A stretch of 64,000 bases of DNA from Suilimivivens aceti (GCF_025567405.1 NZ_JAOQKJ010000007.1:176274-240273), one strand, 5' to 3'. Numbered from the stretch's first letter, positions 23,383-32,632 are shown. Numbers and translations: made by a program. Notes: generated by a model not told the origin, from the sequence alone.

Positions 23383-24400
23383 TTACAGGTTCGGAGTATC
23401 TTTTTTCGTTTGTTGTTCCTGTGCCGGATCGGGCTGTGTCCGTCCGAGATACTGATTGAGATTTTCCTGTTTCCGTTTCAGCTCACGCACTTCCTTTTCA
23501 CAATCCTTATAGGTGGAAGTCAGCTCGCTTTTCTGCTTCATCAGCTCCTGATACTCTGCTTTCAGCTTATCGACATTCAAGCCCTTTAAGTTTATGCCCG
23601 CCTGTTCAAGCATACGTCTGGCACCGCCATAAAGAATGATTTGGCTTTCGTATCTGCGGAAATATGCGTCAGGATTCTTGGCTTTTTTGTAGCCGATATG
23701 GTAGGAGCGGTTGGCTTTGTACTGCTGTGTATATTTGATGATTTCCGCAAGGTCTTTGATGCGGTGTTCCAGTTCCACCACGCTCTGTTTTGCAGACTTT
23801 CCGGCTTCGGTTTTCGCCGCAATTTTGTATTCCAGTTCTGCAAGGGAGCCGACTTCATTATAGCTCTGTGCGGCGATTTTTAAATTCTCGATGGCAGCCC
23901 ACCTTTGCAGTTCCGGACTGTTCTGAAATTTCTCGTCAGAGGTGTCAATGAGCCTGCGGGCAGAGTAGTCTTTTTTCGGAATCACTGCCTTTCTCTCCCG
24001 TTTCCTTTCAATGCGTTCCCCGATACGCTCCTTTGTGTATTCTTTACCCAAAGACCTTGCACTGCCACGCACAAAACGCTCTTTATCCAGAGGGCGGAAT
24101 GAGATGTATTTGGCAGCTCCTTCTTCAAAAGTTTCCCCTTTGATTTCATACCCTTTGTCTCTCATCAGAAGCAGAAATTCTTCGTAAGTGGAAGCCGGCT
24201 TGATACAGAAATTGATGTCCTTTCTGATCTGCGTTTTCCATGCAGAACCGTTCTGGTCGGACTGCCATTCTTTGTATTTTCTGCCACGCCGGGCACCCGA
24301 AATGATGACGGAAAGATTGTGCTCCTTATAAATGTTTCCGATGCTGTTTATCCGCTTGGCAATCTGGTTCAGACTTGAGCTGATACGTCCAAGCTCCGTA
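23383..24400 (-). pseudogene. MobC::relaxase fusion remnant of a mobilisation module
   Basis: Reading from 24400 leftward the frame opens in NTELGRISSSLNQIAKRINS with IGNIY, the C-terminal end of MobC relaxosome proteins, and passes in frame into KEHNLSVI, KYKEWQSDQNG, QIRKDINFCIKPASTYEEFL, YISFRPLDKERFVRGSARSL, the middle and C-terminal part of a MobA/MobL-type relaxase, ending with a 130-residue coiled-coil tail. The relaxase catalytic domain (tyrosine and HxH) is missing. The first internal ATG is at 24165. An internal deletion between two adjacent mob genes explains this. Confidence 0.7.
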
Positions 24401-24449
24401 TTATAATTTCTACAAGTATTTCAAACGGCTATCAAAGGAAAGCAAAACT

Positions 24450-24536
24450 ATGGATTATGAACAGTTCAAAGAACGAATCGAAGAGGATCTTCACCAGGCA
24501 CTTGCAGATCATGGTATTGATATATCGTATGACTAA
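24450..24536 (+). pseudogene. DUF5688-like N-terminal fragment
   Basis: MDYEQFKERIEEDLHQALAD then HGIDISYD, 28 codons, resembles the start of DUF5688 proteins. The frame is open upstream to 24401 (KYFKRLSKESKT), so it may be a junction fragment. No ribosome site. Non-functional as it stands. Confidence 0.4.
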
Positions 24537-24653
24537 AGAGGTGTTTGCAGGTATGCAGCACCTTTTTGAGTTATTGGGACAAAGATAAAAATATTTTCAC
24601 TGAATATTTTAGCCCTTTTAGGCTATAATTTTCAATGGAATGGAGTGGGATTT

Positions 24654-25943
24654 ATGGAAATTAAGCGTGATAGTTACCTTGCGCAGTTGATTTCATATCG
24701 TTTTGACGGCTTAGTGAAAGTAATTACCGGTATCAGAAGCTGTGGTAAATCCTATCTTCTTAAAAATATATACCGAGATTACTTGATTGAAAACGGTGTA
24801 AAAGAAGAACAGATTATTACAGTTGAACTTGACCTTGCGAAAGATATTAAATATCGTAATCCGCTTATTCTTTCATCATATGTAAGAGAGAAAGTGGAAA
24901 AGAGCAAGGAAGAATATTATCTTTTCGTTGATGAAATTCAAATGTCTGATGAGGTGGCTAATCCATATAATCCAGACGGTAAGAAAATTACCTTTTACGA
25001 TGCTCTTAATGATTTGAGAGGTTTACCGAATTTAGATGTTTATGTAACCGGAAGCAATTCAAAAATGCTTTCCAGTGACATTCTTACTGAATTTAGAGGA
25101 CGAAGCGATGAAATAAGAGTACACCCACTTAGTTTTGCGGAATATTACTCTGCTGTTGGTGGGGATAAAAATGAAGCATTTGATGAATACGCATTTTATG
25201 GTGGTATGCCGTTTATTTTGTCAAGACCTAATGATACGGCTAAGATGAATTATCTGAAATCACTTTTCACGGAAGTGTATATTAAAGACATTGTTGAACG
25301 TAAGAGAATTGAAAGGCAAGATATTCTGGAACAGATTTTAGATTTGCTTTGCTCATCAGTTGGCTTATTAACAAATCCGACCAAAATTGCAAACACTCTG
25401 AAGTCGAAACAAGGGGGCGGTGTGTCTGCTAATACAATTCGGGTATATATCGGACATTTGGAAGATGCGTTCCTTTTTTCAGAAAGTAAGCGATATGATG
25501 TAAAAGGAAAATCCTATTTTGATTCGCCAAGTAAATATTACTGCGAAGATATTGGACTTAGAAATGCAAGAATAGGTTTTCGTCAGCAGGAAATGACTCA
25601 TATAATGGAGAACATCATATATAATGAGTTGAATATCAGGCAGTTTTCCGTTGATGTTGGTGTTGTTTATGCAAGGACACTCAGTGAAAAAGGCAATTCA
25701 ATTCGTACTCCAAGGGAAATAGATTTTGTCGTAAATTCAGGTGGAAAACGAACCTATATCCAGTCGGCGTATGCAATGCCTACTGATGAAAAAGCAGAAG
25801 TAGAACTTAGACCATTTACGCTTACAGGAGATTTTTTCCCTAAAATTGTTGTAAGGAAAGATATAGGAAAGCGTTGGTATGATGATAACGGCATTTTGAA
25901 TATCAATGTGGTTGATTTCCTTTTGGATAAGGAGCTTATATAA
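24654..25943 (+). CDS. AAA-family ATPase with DUF4143 domain
   Basis: 429 residues from ATG 24654 after GGAGTGGGA. Walker A GIRSCGKSYLLKN near residue 26, Walker B YYLFVDEIQM near 87, sensor VYVTGSNSKMLSSD near 130, RGRSDEIRVHPLSF near 150, and a C-terminal DUF4143 nuclease-like domain (TPREIDFVV). These ATPases are common and variable in gut Firmicutes; function is not settled. A TATAAT at 24624-24629 may serve as -10. A second, broken ATPase of the same family follows at once. Confidence 0.88.
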   Translation: MEIKRDSYLAQLISYRFDGLVKVITGIRSCGKSYLLKNIYRDYLIENGVKEEQIITVELDLAKDIKYRNPLILSSYVREKVEKSKEEYYLFVDEIQMSDEVANPYNPDGKKITFYDALNDLRGLPNLDVYVTGSNSKMLSSDILTEFRGRSDEIRVHPLSFAEYYSAVGGDKNEAFDEYAFYGGMPFILSRPNDTAKMNYLKSLFTEVYIKDIVERKRIERQDILEQILDLLCSSVGLLTNPTKIANTLKSKQGGGVSANTIRVYIGHLEDAFLFSESKRYDVKGKSYFDSPSKYYCEDIGLRNARIGFRQQEMTHIMENIIYNELNIRQFSVDVGVVYARTLSEKGNSIRTPREIDFVVNSGGKRTYIQSAYAMPTDEKAEVELRPFTLTGDFFPKIVVRKDIGKRWYDDNGILNINVVDFLLDKELI

Positions 25944-25945
25944 AA

Positions 25946-26057
25946 AGAGCATTATTGCCGATGGTTATGAGGCCGCCGACATTATTAAAAACATTTCACT
26001 GATTGACCCGTCAAAAAAATTCGTGCCCAGGAAAACACTTATATTTTTTGATGGGAT
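25946..26057 (+). pseudogene. Second AAA/DUF4143 ATPase, internal fragment
   Basis: In frame: SIIADGYEAADIIKNISLID, PSKKFVPRKTLIFFD. This corresponds to the stretch just before Walker B (KTLIIFDEIQE type) in the same ATPase family as the gene upstream. Both ends are missing. Confidence 0.55.
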
Positions 26058-26450
26058 TACAGAATTTCTGGAAATCGCTACATGAGAATCATGATTCCTA
26101 TACATACAGTGCCATCAGTAATGACCTCTATCATTGGGATGTGTGTGGAAAAGAAATTAACTATAATAGTCATGAAGGGCCTAATGTATTTGAACTGGGC
26201 GGTAAGAAATGGATGATCACAGATGAATGGAATGGACTGGGAGTCTATGAAACACAGGACTATACACACTGGGAAAGACAGGGGTATATTCTACTTTACG
26301 CATCCGAATTTTTCCAATGAACATCGACTGGATAAGTCGTATATTGCCAATGCAGAGGACGGCAGAGTATGCATACAGGCAGCGCAGCTGGAAGTAAAAG
26401 ACAGCAGGCTTGTATATAATAGAAATCAACAATTTGAAATGAGACTGTAG
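26058..26450 (+). pseudogene. Glycoside hydrolase (five-bladed propeller, GH43-like) remnant
   Basis: Two frames carry the match: YSAISNDLYHW, NSHEGPNVFELGGKKWMITD, GVYETQDYTHWERQG, then after a deletion/frameshift near 26285, IFYFTHPNFSNEHRLDKSYI and EDGRVCIQAAQLEVKDSRLV. The repeated DxxHW/WMITDEW pattern fits beta-propeller glycosidases acting on sugars. N-terminal blades and catalytic residues cannot be confirmed. Not functional. Confidence 0.55.
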
Positions 26451-26466
26451 AAAAATAATAGTTATA

Positions 26467-26475
26467 TGCTATAAT
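26467..26475 (+). promoter_or_regulatory. Extended -10 promoter element before the PAS-GGDEF gene
   Basis: TGCTATAAT is a perfect -10 with the TGn extension; the -35 region is poor. Transcription would start about 45 bases before the start codon at 26529. Confidence 0.5.
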
Positions 26476-26528
26476 ATCTATATGTATAGATACAATTAAC
26501 CGAACTAGAGGAAATGTGAGGATGAAAG

Positions 26529-27881
26529 ATGAAAGAAATTAACAATATCTGGCATTTTTTCGAGAATATGAATGAGTATGTATATGTTACGGATATAGAG
26601 ACATATGAGATGATATATATGAATCGCAAGACATTGGAAGCTTATGGGTTAAAATCCCTGGATGAAATAAAAGGCAGAAAATGTTATGAAATATTGCAGA
26701 AGTCATCGATTCCATGTGGCATGTGTAATAATGATAAAATCTGCGAAGGATTCTTTGAAGAATGGCGTCATTATAATTCGGTTATAGATAAATATCTAAT
26801 TCTGAAGGATACATTGGTTGAAGATCCACAGGAGCATAGAAAGTACCGGCTTGAAATCGGGATAGATATCAGTGAAGAACGCATACAGGATAAAGCACTC
26901 CAGAAATATAACAGTATGGAGGCGCTGGTAAACGAAGGACTGCGAATTGCGCTCATGGCAGCAACCCCGGATGAATCTATCTATGCGATTCTGGAGTACC
27001 TTGGCAAATCACTGAATGGTGAGAGAACTTATATATTTGAGAAAAATGAGAAGGGCGGAGACAATAACACCTATGAATGGGTTGCAGAGGGAGTAAAACC
27101 GGAGAAGGATAATCTGCAGAACCTTCCGCCTGAGATCTGTGCAAACTGGTATCGCAGATTTCAGAAAGGAAAGCATATCGTATTTCACGATCTGGAAGAA
27201 ATCAGGGAAAGCGATCCTTTACAATATGAGAATCTCAAGAGACAGGATATTCATACCCTTGTAGTTGTACCGTTATATGATGATGGTAAAGTTATTGCTT
27301 TTTATGGAGTGGATAACCCACCGCCTTTATCTTTGAAATATACATCTAATATGCTTCAGATTATGGGACACTTCCTCGTGTCATGTATCAGAAGAAGGAA
27401 TCTGATGAGAGAGCTGGAAGATATGAGTTATAAGGATGCGCTTACCGGATTTGGCAACAGATTTGCCATGAACAGATATATTTCACAGATTGACCACAAG
27501 AAGAGTATGGGAGTGGTCTATTGTGACATTACCGGATTAAAGCACGTCAATGACACCATGGGGCATAAGGCGGGAGACCAGCTGATTCTGAGGGCACGCG
27601 ACTGTCTGAGTAAAGCATTTGGCGATTATGGTGTGTTCCGCATAGGGGGAGACGAATTGCTTGCACTCTGTTCGCAGATTGAGCAGGATGTGTTAGAAGA
27701 GCGCATCAGACTTTTAAAGAAATTGATGGAAGAGAATACTGTGAATATGGCAGTGGGTATGATATGGCAGGATGAAGCAACAACAGAGCTGGATATATTA
27801 TTGCAGGAAACAGAGAAGCGCATGTATGCCGATAAAGCAGAGTATTATAGAAAGAATGGAATTGAACGCAGAAGACGTTAA
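26529..27881 (+). CDS. PAS-GAF-GGDEF protein, probable diguanylate cyclase
   Basis: 450 residues, no membrane segment. Residues about 10-110 are a PAS-like sensor (DIETYEMIYMNRKTLEAYG) with a cysteine cluster CGMCNNDKIC; about 130-290 a GAF-like domain; about 300-450 the GGDEF domain, starting SYKDALTGFGNR. The signature is RIGGDEL (GGDEL at 373-377), a variant of GGDEF that keeps the catalytic acidic residues. It would make cyclic di-GMP in the cytoplasm. GAGG eight bases upstream of ATG 26529. A second GGDEF protein lies at 13248 and an HD-GYP protein at 44879. Confidence 0.88.
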   Translation: MKEINNIWHFFENMNEYVYVTDIETYEMIYMNRKTLEAYGLKSLDEIKGRKCYEILQKSSIPCGMCNNDKICEGFFEEWRHYNSVIDKYLILKDTLVEDPQEHRKYRLEIGIDISEERIQDKALQKYNSMEALVNEGLRIALMAATPDESIYAILEYLGKSLNGERTYIFEKNEKGGDNNTYEWVAEGVKPEKDNLQNLPPEICANWYRRFQKGKHIVFHDLEEIRESDPLQYENLKRQDIHTLVVVPLYDDGKVIAFYGVDNPPPLSLKYTSNMLQIMGHFLVSCIRRRNLMRELEDMSYKDALTGFGNRFAMNRYISQIDHKKSMGVVYCDITGLKHVNDTMGHKAGDQLILRARDCLSKAFGDYGVFRIGGDELLALCSQIEQDVLEERIRLLKKLMEENTVNMAVGMIWQDEATTELDILLQETEKRMYADKAEYYRKNGIERRRR

Positions 27882-28099
27882 GCATTCACATACTATATTA
27901 TATAAAAGAAAGGGACTATACTTTTTCAAGAACAATATTTTTTTTATGGTTTCTAGTTTTTCACCATATTCATTTTTTGACGGCAAGATATATCGAATCT
28001 TATATTTTTTCTTTTTACATTTCCAAGATGTAATATTGGATTGTTTAAATCCAATTCCGCAATAGTATCATTCGCAACATCATCTACACCTGTAGGAAT

Positions 28100-28282
28100 A
28101 TGCTGACAAATCCTTTTGAAAAGTTTGAACGAAAGAGATTTTTGTATTACTCAAAGGATCTGAATGTTGTTTCCATGAATCATGTGTTGTATAGCCAGAT
28201 GGAAGATTCAGACTGGGAGAGAATACGAGATCAATTACAGGAAGATCTTAAAAGTTATTATTCAGAAATGGGTGGAATCTAA
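28100..28282 (+). pseudogene. Short fragment of an unrecognised protein
   Basis: 60 codons (NPFEKFERKRFLYYSKDLNV, SQMEDSDWERIRDQLQEDLK) that look like the C-terminal end of a protein; the ATG has no ribosome site. The stop is followed by AAAGGAGGTGAG, a strong ribosome site that now leads only to a short dead frame. The preceding 218 bases (27882-28099) are T-rich and show nothing recognisable. Confidence 0.35.
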
Positions 28283-28312
28283 AGGAGGTGAGCCTGGATG
28301 ACAATATGATGA

Positions 28313-28432
28313 TTCTTATGTGTTAGAAACTATAGTTATGATGTTGCAAAATGGAGTGATTTGGATAATGTGCGATATTTTTATAATTTCTTCAAAAAAC
28401 ATGAAGATGAATTTAAAGAAGATTATCCATGA
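28313..28432 (+). pseudogene. Short 3' gene fragment
   Basis: A frame without start codon reads NYSYDVAKWSDLDNVRYFYN then FFKKHEDEFKEDYP and ends at TGA 28430-28432. Clearly protein-like, family unknown; probably the end of a gene lost at 28310. Confidence 0.35.
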
Positions 28433-28491
28433 AAAGATCATTATATATAATAAAAGTGCCATTTATAAGACTATGAAGCGAGGTAGTGGAT

Positions 28492-29586
28492 ATGGAAAAA
28501 GACCCGTTTAAGGAATATTTGAGGGAGTCTGAACCGGATAAAGCTCATAAGGGGTATGCTTGGAGTACGGCAATCGGACTTCAGGCAGTGGACGGACTCA
28601 AACCATCTAAATATTTGATTGATACCGCCATTCAGAACATTGAAGGCAAAATCACGATGAAAGAAGCACAAAGTCTTATTGACAGCTACTATGAAGAAAG
28701 ACCAGTGCATTTGTCTGATGATGAACGTACCGAAGAAGCAGATAAGGTTTCTTTTCGTATTGCAGAAATTCTTTCTGAAACAGCGTTCTCATTTTCACCG
28801 AATGAGTATATCTCTATCCACCGCAAACTCTTTCAGGGGATTTATAAACATGCCGGAAAGATTAGAGATTACAACATTACAAAGAAAGAATGGGTGCTTG
28901 ATGGGGCAACTGTTATGTACGGTAGTGCTTCTGAACTGAGAGTCACACTTGAATATGATTTTTCGCAGGAGAAAGATTTTAGTTATAAAGGACTTTCAAT
29001 GGACGAGATTATCCATCATCTTGCGGTATTTGTTTCAAGGTTATGGCAAATCCATATCTTCGGAGAAGGTAATACGAGAACAACGGCAGTGTTCTTCATT
29101 AAATATTTGAGGACACTTGGGTTTTCTACAACCAATGATATTTTTGCGGAAAATGTGTGGTATTTCAGAAATGCACTTGTCCGTGCAAACTATACGAACC
29201 TGCAAAAGGGTATTTACGAAACAACAGAGTATCTGGAAGCATTTCTCAGAAATCTGCTTTTGAACGAGAAAAATGAGCTTCATAATCGAAATCTTCATAT
29301 AAGTGGACTTTTGAACGAAGAAAAAGTGGACATTGGGGATACAAAAGTGGATATTGAAAGTGTACTTTCCGAAAAAGGCAGCGACTTCTCAGCAAAAACG
29401 ACGGTTCATATCCATAGACTCTTTGAAAAGTTTGGTTTTGATGAGGTGTTTGGAAGAAGTGCAGTTATGGAAATTCTTGAACTGAAAGGTTCAGGTGCTT
29501 CAAAACTTCTTTCCAATTTGGTACAGGCAGATATTATTGAACCAGTATCTGGTCATGGAAAAGGAAAATATAAATTTAAGAAATAA
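28492..29586 (+). CDS. Fic-family protein with N-terminal inhibitory-type extension
   Basis: 364 residues from ATG 28492. The Fic core has HIFGEGNTRTT from H188, close to the HPFxxGN(G/T)R motif that transfers AMP from ATP to target proteins; proline is replaced by isoleucine. A C-terminal winged helix follows (residues 300-364). The N-terminal 70 residues (YAWSTAIGLQAVDGLKPSKY, NIEGKITMKEAQSLID) resemble VbhA-type antitoxin sequence fused to the enzyme, suggesting built-in inhibition. It could be a self-contained toxin-antitoxin protein. AGGT lies upstream of the start. Confidence 0.85.
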   Translation: MEKDPFKEYLRESEPDKAHKGYAWSTAIGLQAVDGLKPSKYLIDTAIQNIEGKITMKEAQSLIDSYYEERPVHLSDDERTEEADKVSFRIAEILSETAFSFSPNEYISIHRKLFQGIYKHAGKIRDYNITKKEWVLDGATVMYGSASELRVTLEYDFSQEKDFSYKGLSMDEIIHHLAVFVSRLWQIHIFGEGNTRTTAVFFIKYLRTLGFSTTNDIFAENVWYFRNALVRANYTNLQKGIYETTEYLEAFLRNLLLNEKNELHNRNLHISGLLNEEKVDIGDTKVDIESVLSEKGSDFSAKTTVHIHRLFEKFGFDEVFGRSAVMEILELKGSGASKLLSNLVQADIIEPVSGHGKGKYKFKK

Positions 29587-29842
29587 TTAGAAAATTCCAA
29601 GGAGCGATCTGAAACTGTTATAACTGGAGTTTCAGAAGGTGTGTTAGCTGGTTTTTCTTGAGTAGTGTTCTTACTCGCTGGTGCAATGAGAATTTGCTGG
29701 GTTTATGGACCAGTTAGTCTATGAAAAATAGGTTAGTTTCATGCAAAAATTGATAGACCTGAATTGAGCAGAGACAGAGGCAGAGTGTTTGATGAAATAG
29801 AAGATGGAACAATTACAATTGAGAAAATAGAATCATCTGGTC

Positions 29843-30100
29843 CTGTGTCAAGATTTAGCACAAAATAAAATGAGAAGTTCTGCCACTAAGCTGCGGACAG
29901 AGAACAGACCCTCTCATACATTTTTTCGAAGTCGTTAGGAGACATATAGTCGCGGTGGCTGTGAATCCTAATGGTATTATAAAAGGTTTCAATATACTCA
30001 AATACAAGCCTATAGGCATGTTTGTAGTTAATGATATGAAATCTGTTAAGCCATAGGCAATACGGCGAATGGTCATCCTACTGTCGGCATCGGTTGATTT
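29843..30100 (-). mobile_element. IS3-family transposase, 3' remnant
   Basis: On the minus strand, YRLVFEYIETFYNTIRIHSH, DYMSPNDFEKMYERVCSLSA ends at the stop near 29893, the typical C-terminal end of IS3-family OrfB. The element end follows (TGTGTCAAGATTTAGCACA read on the plus strand from 29845). Upstream of YRLVF the frame is joined to unrelated transposase-like sequence (near 30040-30160). Most of the element is missing. The flanking 29587-29842 holds only coding scraps (SRDRGRVFDEIEDGTITIEK). Confidence 0.65.
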
Positions 30101-30204
30101 TGTGGTATTATCTTCTCGTAAGTCGTTAATAAGTTGCGGAAAGTAAATAGAGAGCGATTTTTGGATAAATCATTGATTGAGAAAAACGAAAGAGGGGAGA
30201 GCAC

Positions 30205-30735
30205 ATGATTGAGAATAATCCGAATACACCGGAAGGATGGCTTTATATAGGAGATGACAAAGTACGTTATGCTTTGGGAGAACCTGGCAGTTACAATTTA
30301 CTTGTAATTGGTCTGAATCCTAGTACAGCGATACCGGATAAGCCAGATCCTACAATAAAACGAATAAGAAAGATTGCTGAAAGAGAGAATATGGAAGGCT
30401 GGATCATGATAAATCTTTATCCGGTGAGAACACCGAAACCCTATGAATTGCCGCTTACGATTGATGAAGCCATAGCAAAGAAAAATATCGAAGTGATCAA
30501 ATGGATAGAGCAACAGTATAGGATTCATTCTGTTTATGCGGCATGTGGATCCAATATTGAAAAATGTGGGTATCTGGTGGATGAATGCCAGAAAATTGTA
30601 GACTCCATACATACTGAATCTTGGTTTACTAGAGGAACGACAACATATGGTCATCCAAAACATCCGCTTTATGTTCCCTATGAAGAAAAAATGGAGTGGT
30701 TTCCAGTGCAGGACTATCTGTGGAACTTTGAGTGA
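30205..30735 (+). CDS. DUF1643 domain protein
   Basis: 176 residues with the DUF1643 signature RYALGEPGSYNLLVIGLNPS then TIKRIRKIA and INLYPVRTP. Function unknown; such genes are frequent in mobile and defence islands. GAGGGGAGAG precedes the ATG. It lies 36 bases upstream of the AlbA_2 protein on the same strand, and the two are probably cotranscribed. Confidence 0.85.
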   Translation: MIENNPNTPEGWLYIGDDKVRYALGEPGSYNLLVIGLNPSTAIPDKPDPTIKRIRKIAERENMEGWIMINLYPVRTPKPYELPLTIDEAIAKKNIEVIKWIEQQYRIHSVYAACGSNIEKCGYLVDECQKIVDSIHTESWFTRGTTTYGHPKHPLYVPYEEKMEWFPVQDYLWNFE

Positions 30736-30770
30736 TATTTTAAACTAATATGATAGAAGGGAGTAATACT

Positions 30771-32489
30771 GTGGATTTATTATCAGAAAATAAACCGAAT
30801 AATTCTGAACTTTGCTCAGTTCTTGATAAATTAATATCTAGCTGGGAATCTGAAGTGGTTGAATTTAAAGAAGCGGGAAAAGATTATGATAAGAATAAAA
30901 TTGGTCAATATTTTTCTGCGATTAGTAATGAATCCAACCTTAAAGGGTTGCAACATGGCTGGTTAGTTTTTGGTGTTAGAAATAAAGATAGGGTAATTGT
31001 TGGATCAGATTATAGAAATAATAAAGGTCTTGATGCACTCAAACAAGAAATTTCAATGGGGACAACAGGTGGAATATCGTTTATAGAAATATATGAAGCG
31101 TATCCGATGGTAGATGGTGAAAAGAAAAGAGTAATCCTTTTTCAAATACCAGCAGCAACAACGGCAACACCTACAGGGTGGTATGATCATTTTTATGGTC
31201 GAAATGGAGAATCATTAGGAGCATTGTCTGTTAATGAAATAGATCGAATAAGAGGACAGGAAAAGAAGGATTGGTCTAAGCAAATAGTTCCCGGAGCGGA
31301 AATTAAGCATCTTGATAAAAACGCCATTAATCTCGCGAGAGATAATTATAAGAAAAAAATGAATAAACCATATATTAGTGAAGAAGTTGATCATATGTCG
31401 GATGAACAATTTTTAACAAAACTAAAATTGGTTATTGATGGAAAGATTACTAATGCAGCGATGCTTTTATTGGGCAACGAAGATTATGATTATTTGTTTA
31501 AAACAGTTCCAGAGGCAGCATGGAGAGTATATGATTCAAAGAATGATGTTAGTGATTATGAAATATTTAAGATTCCATATATTACATTGAGTGAACGATT
31601 GTTTGGAAAAATAAGAAATCTTACCTATCGCTATATGCCGAATCAGCTTACATTGTTTCCAACAGAGACAAAGCAATATGATATGTGGTTGCTAAGAGAA
31701 TTATTAAACAACTGTATTGCACATTCAGAGTATACTTATGGTGGTAGAATATACTTGAATGAATTTGAAGACAGAATTATTTTGACAAATCCTGGATCCT
31801 TTTTGCCGGGGAAAATAGAACCAGTATTAAACCCAGGATATAATCCTCCATTTTATCGTAATCAGCTATTAGCAGAAACAATGGTTAAATTAAATATGAT
31901 TGATTCTCAGTCAACAGGAATAAGAAGAGTATTTAGAATACAGAAAGAGAGATATTTCCCATTACCAGATTATGATTTGTCAAATAGACAGCAAGTAAAA
32001 GTGTGTATATATGGACGAATTCTTGATGAAAATTATTCACAAATATTGTTCAAAAATCCAGATTTTGATTTAGAAACTGTATTTTTAATTGATTGTGTTC
32101 AAAAGGGCATTAGAATTGACAAATCTGCAGTGAAATACTTAAGAAAGTTAAAAGTAATAGAAGGAAAAGTTCCTAATATATTTTTATCTGCGACAATATC
32201 AGAAACAATTGGAGAAAAAGACCAATATGTGAAGAACAAAGCTTTTGACGATCAATATTATAAGGATTTGATAGTTAAATATTTAGAGCAATATGGAAGT
32301 GCAAAGAAAAAGGATATTCGAACATTATTATGGGATAAGCTTCCAGAAATTATGGAAGATAAGCAAAAAGAGGATAAAGTGAGAAATTTACTCTCGTCTA
32401 TGCGAAAAAAGGGAATTATAACTACTACTTCTAAAAATCAGCAGAAGTCTTCTTGGGTTTTAGTAGATAAAACTATACAAGACAAATAA
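30771..32489 (+). CDS. AlbA_2 (Schlafen-like) putative DNA/RNA-binding protein with ATPase-like domain
   Basis: 572 residues from GTG 30771, chosen because AGAAGGGAG lies seven bases upstream; ATG 30750 has no such site. Residues 15-150 are an AlbA_2 domain (SEVVEFKEAG, GWLVFGV). Residues about 290-400 look like a GHKL-type ATPase (LRELLNNCIAHSEYTYGG, DRIILTNPGSF). The C-terminal end is a winged helix (KDIRTLLWDKL). Members are often called transcriptional regulators; many lie in defence islands. Very AT-rich. Confidence 0.85.
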   Translation: MDLLSENKPNNSELCSVLDKLISSWESEVVEFKEAGKDYDKNKIGQYFSAISNESNLKGLQHGWLVFGVRNKDRVIVGSDYRNNKGLDALKQEISMGTTGGISFIEIYEAYPMVDGEKKRVILFQIPAATTATPTGWYDHFYGRNGESLGALSVNEIDRIRGQEKKDWSKQIVPGAEIKHLDKNAINLARDNYKKKMNKPYISEEVDHMSDEQFLTKLKLVIDGKITNAAMLLLGNEDYDYLFKTVPEAAWRVYDSKNDVSDYEIFKIPYITLSERLFGKIRNLTYRYMPNQLTLFPTETKQYDMWLLRELLNNCIAHSEYTYGGRIYLNEFEDRIILTNPGSFLPGKIEPVLNPGYNPPFYRNQLLAETMVKLNMIDSQSTGIRRVFRIQKERYFPLPDYDLSNRQQVKVCIYGRILDENYSQILFKNPDFDLETVFLIDCVQKGIRIDKSAVKYLRKLKVIEGKVPNIFLSATISETIGEKDQYVKNKAFDDQYYKDLIVKYLEQYGSAKKKDIRTLLWDKLPEIMEDKQKEDKVRNLLSSMRKKGIITTTSKNQQKSSWVLVDKTIQDK

Positions 32490-32501
32490 AAATTACACAA
32501 G

Positions 32502-32571
32502 ATTTTAAACAAGAAAAATGACCGATAGGGGTAAAAAACCCGAAAAATAAGGATTTTTCCTTGTTTAAAAT
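32502..32571. repeat. Large inverted repeat after the AlbA_2 gene
   Basis: ATTTTAAACAAG (32502-32513) and CTTGTTTAAAAT (32560-32571) pair exactly, with AAAAAT/ATTTTT extending the stem inward and a GGGT/ACCC hairpin inside. A further partial copy (ACAAGAAAAAT) lies at 32593. It may be a bidirectional terminator between the island and the truncated Dabb gene. Confidence 0.6.
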
Positions 32572-32632
32572 AAAAATCAAAATCAGAATTTAAGACAAGA
32601 AAAATAAGATTTAAGGCATAGCACATATCTGA

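Noticed and set aside
29855..30076. Minus-strand 73-codon frame
   Set aside because: It is a wrong frame of the IS3 transposase remnant; the real coding trace lies in the neighbouring frame.
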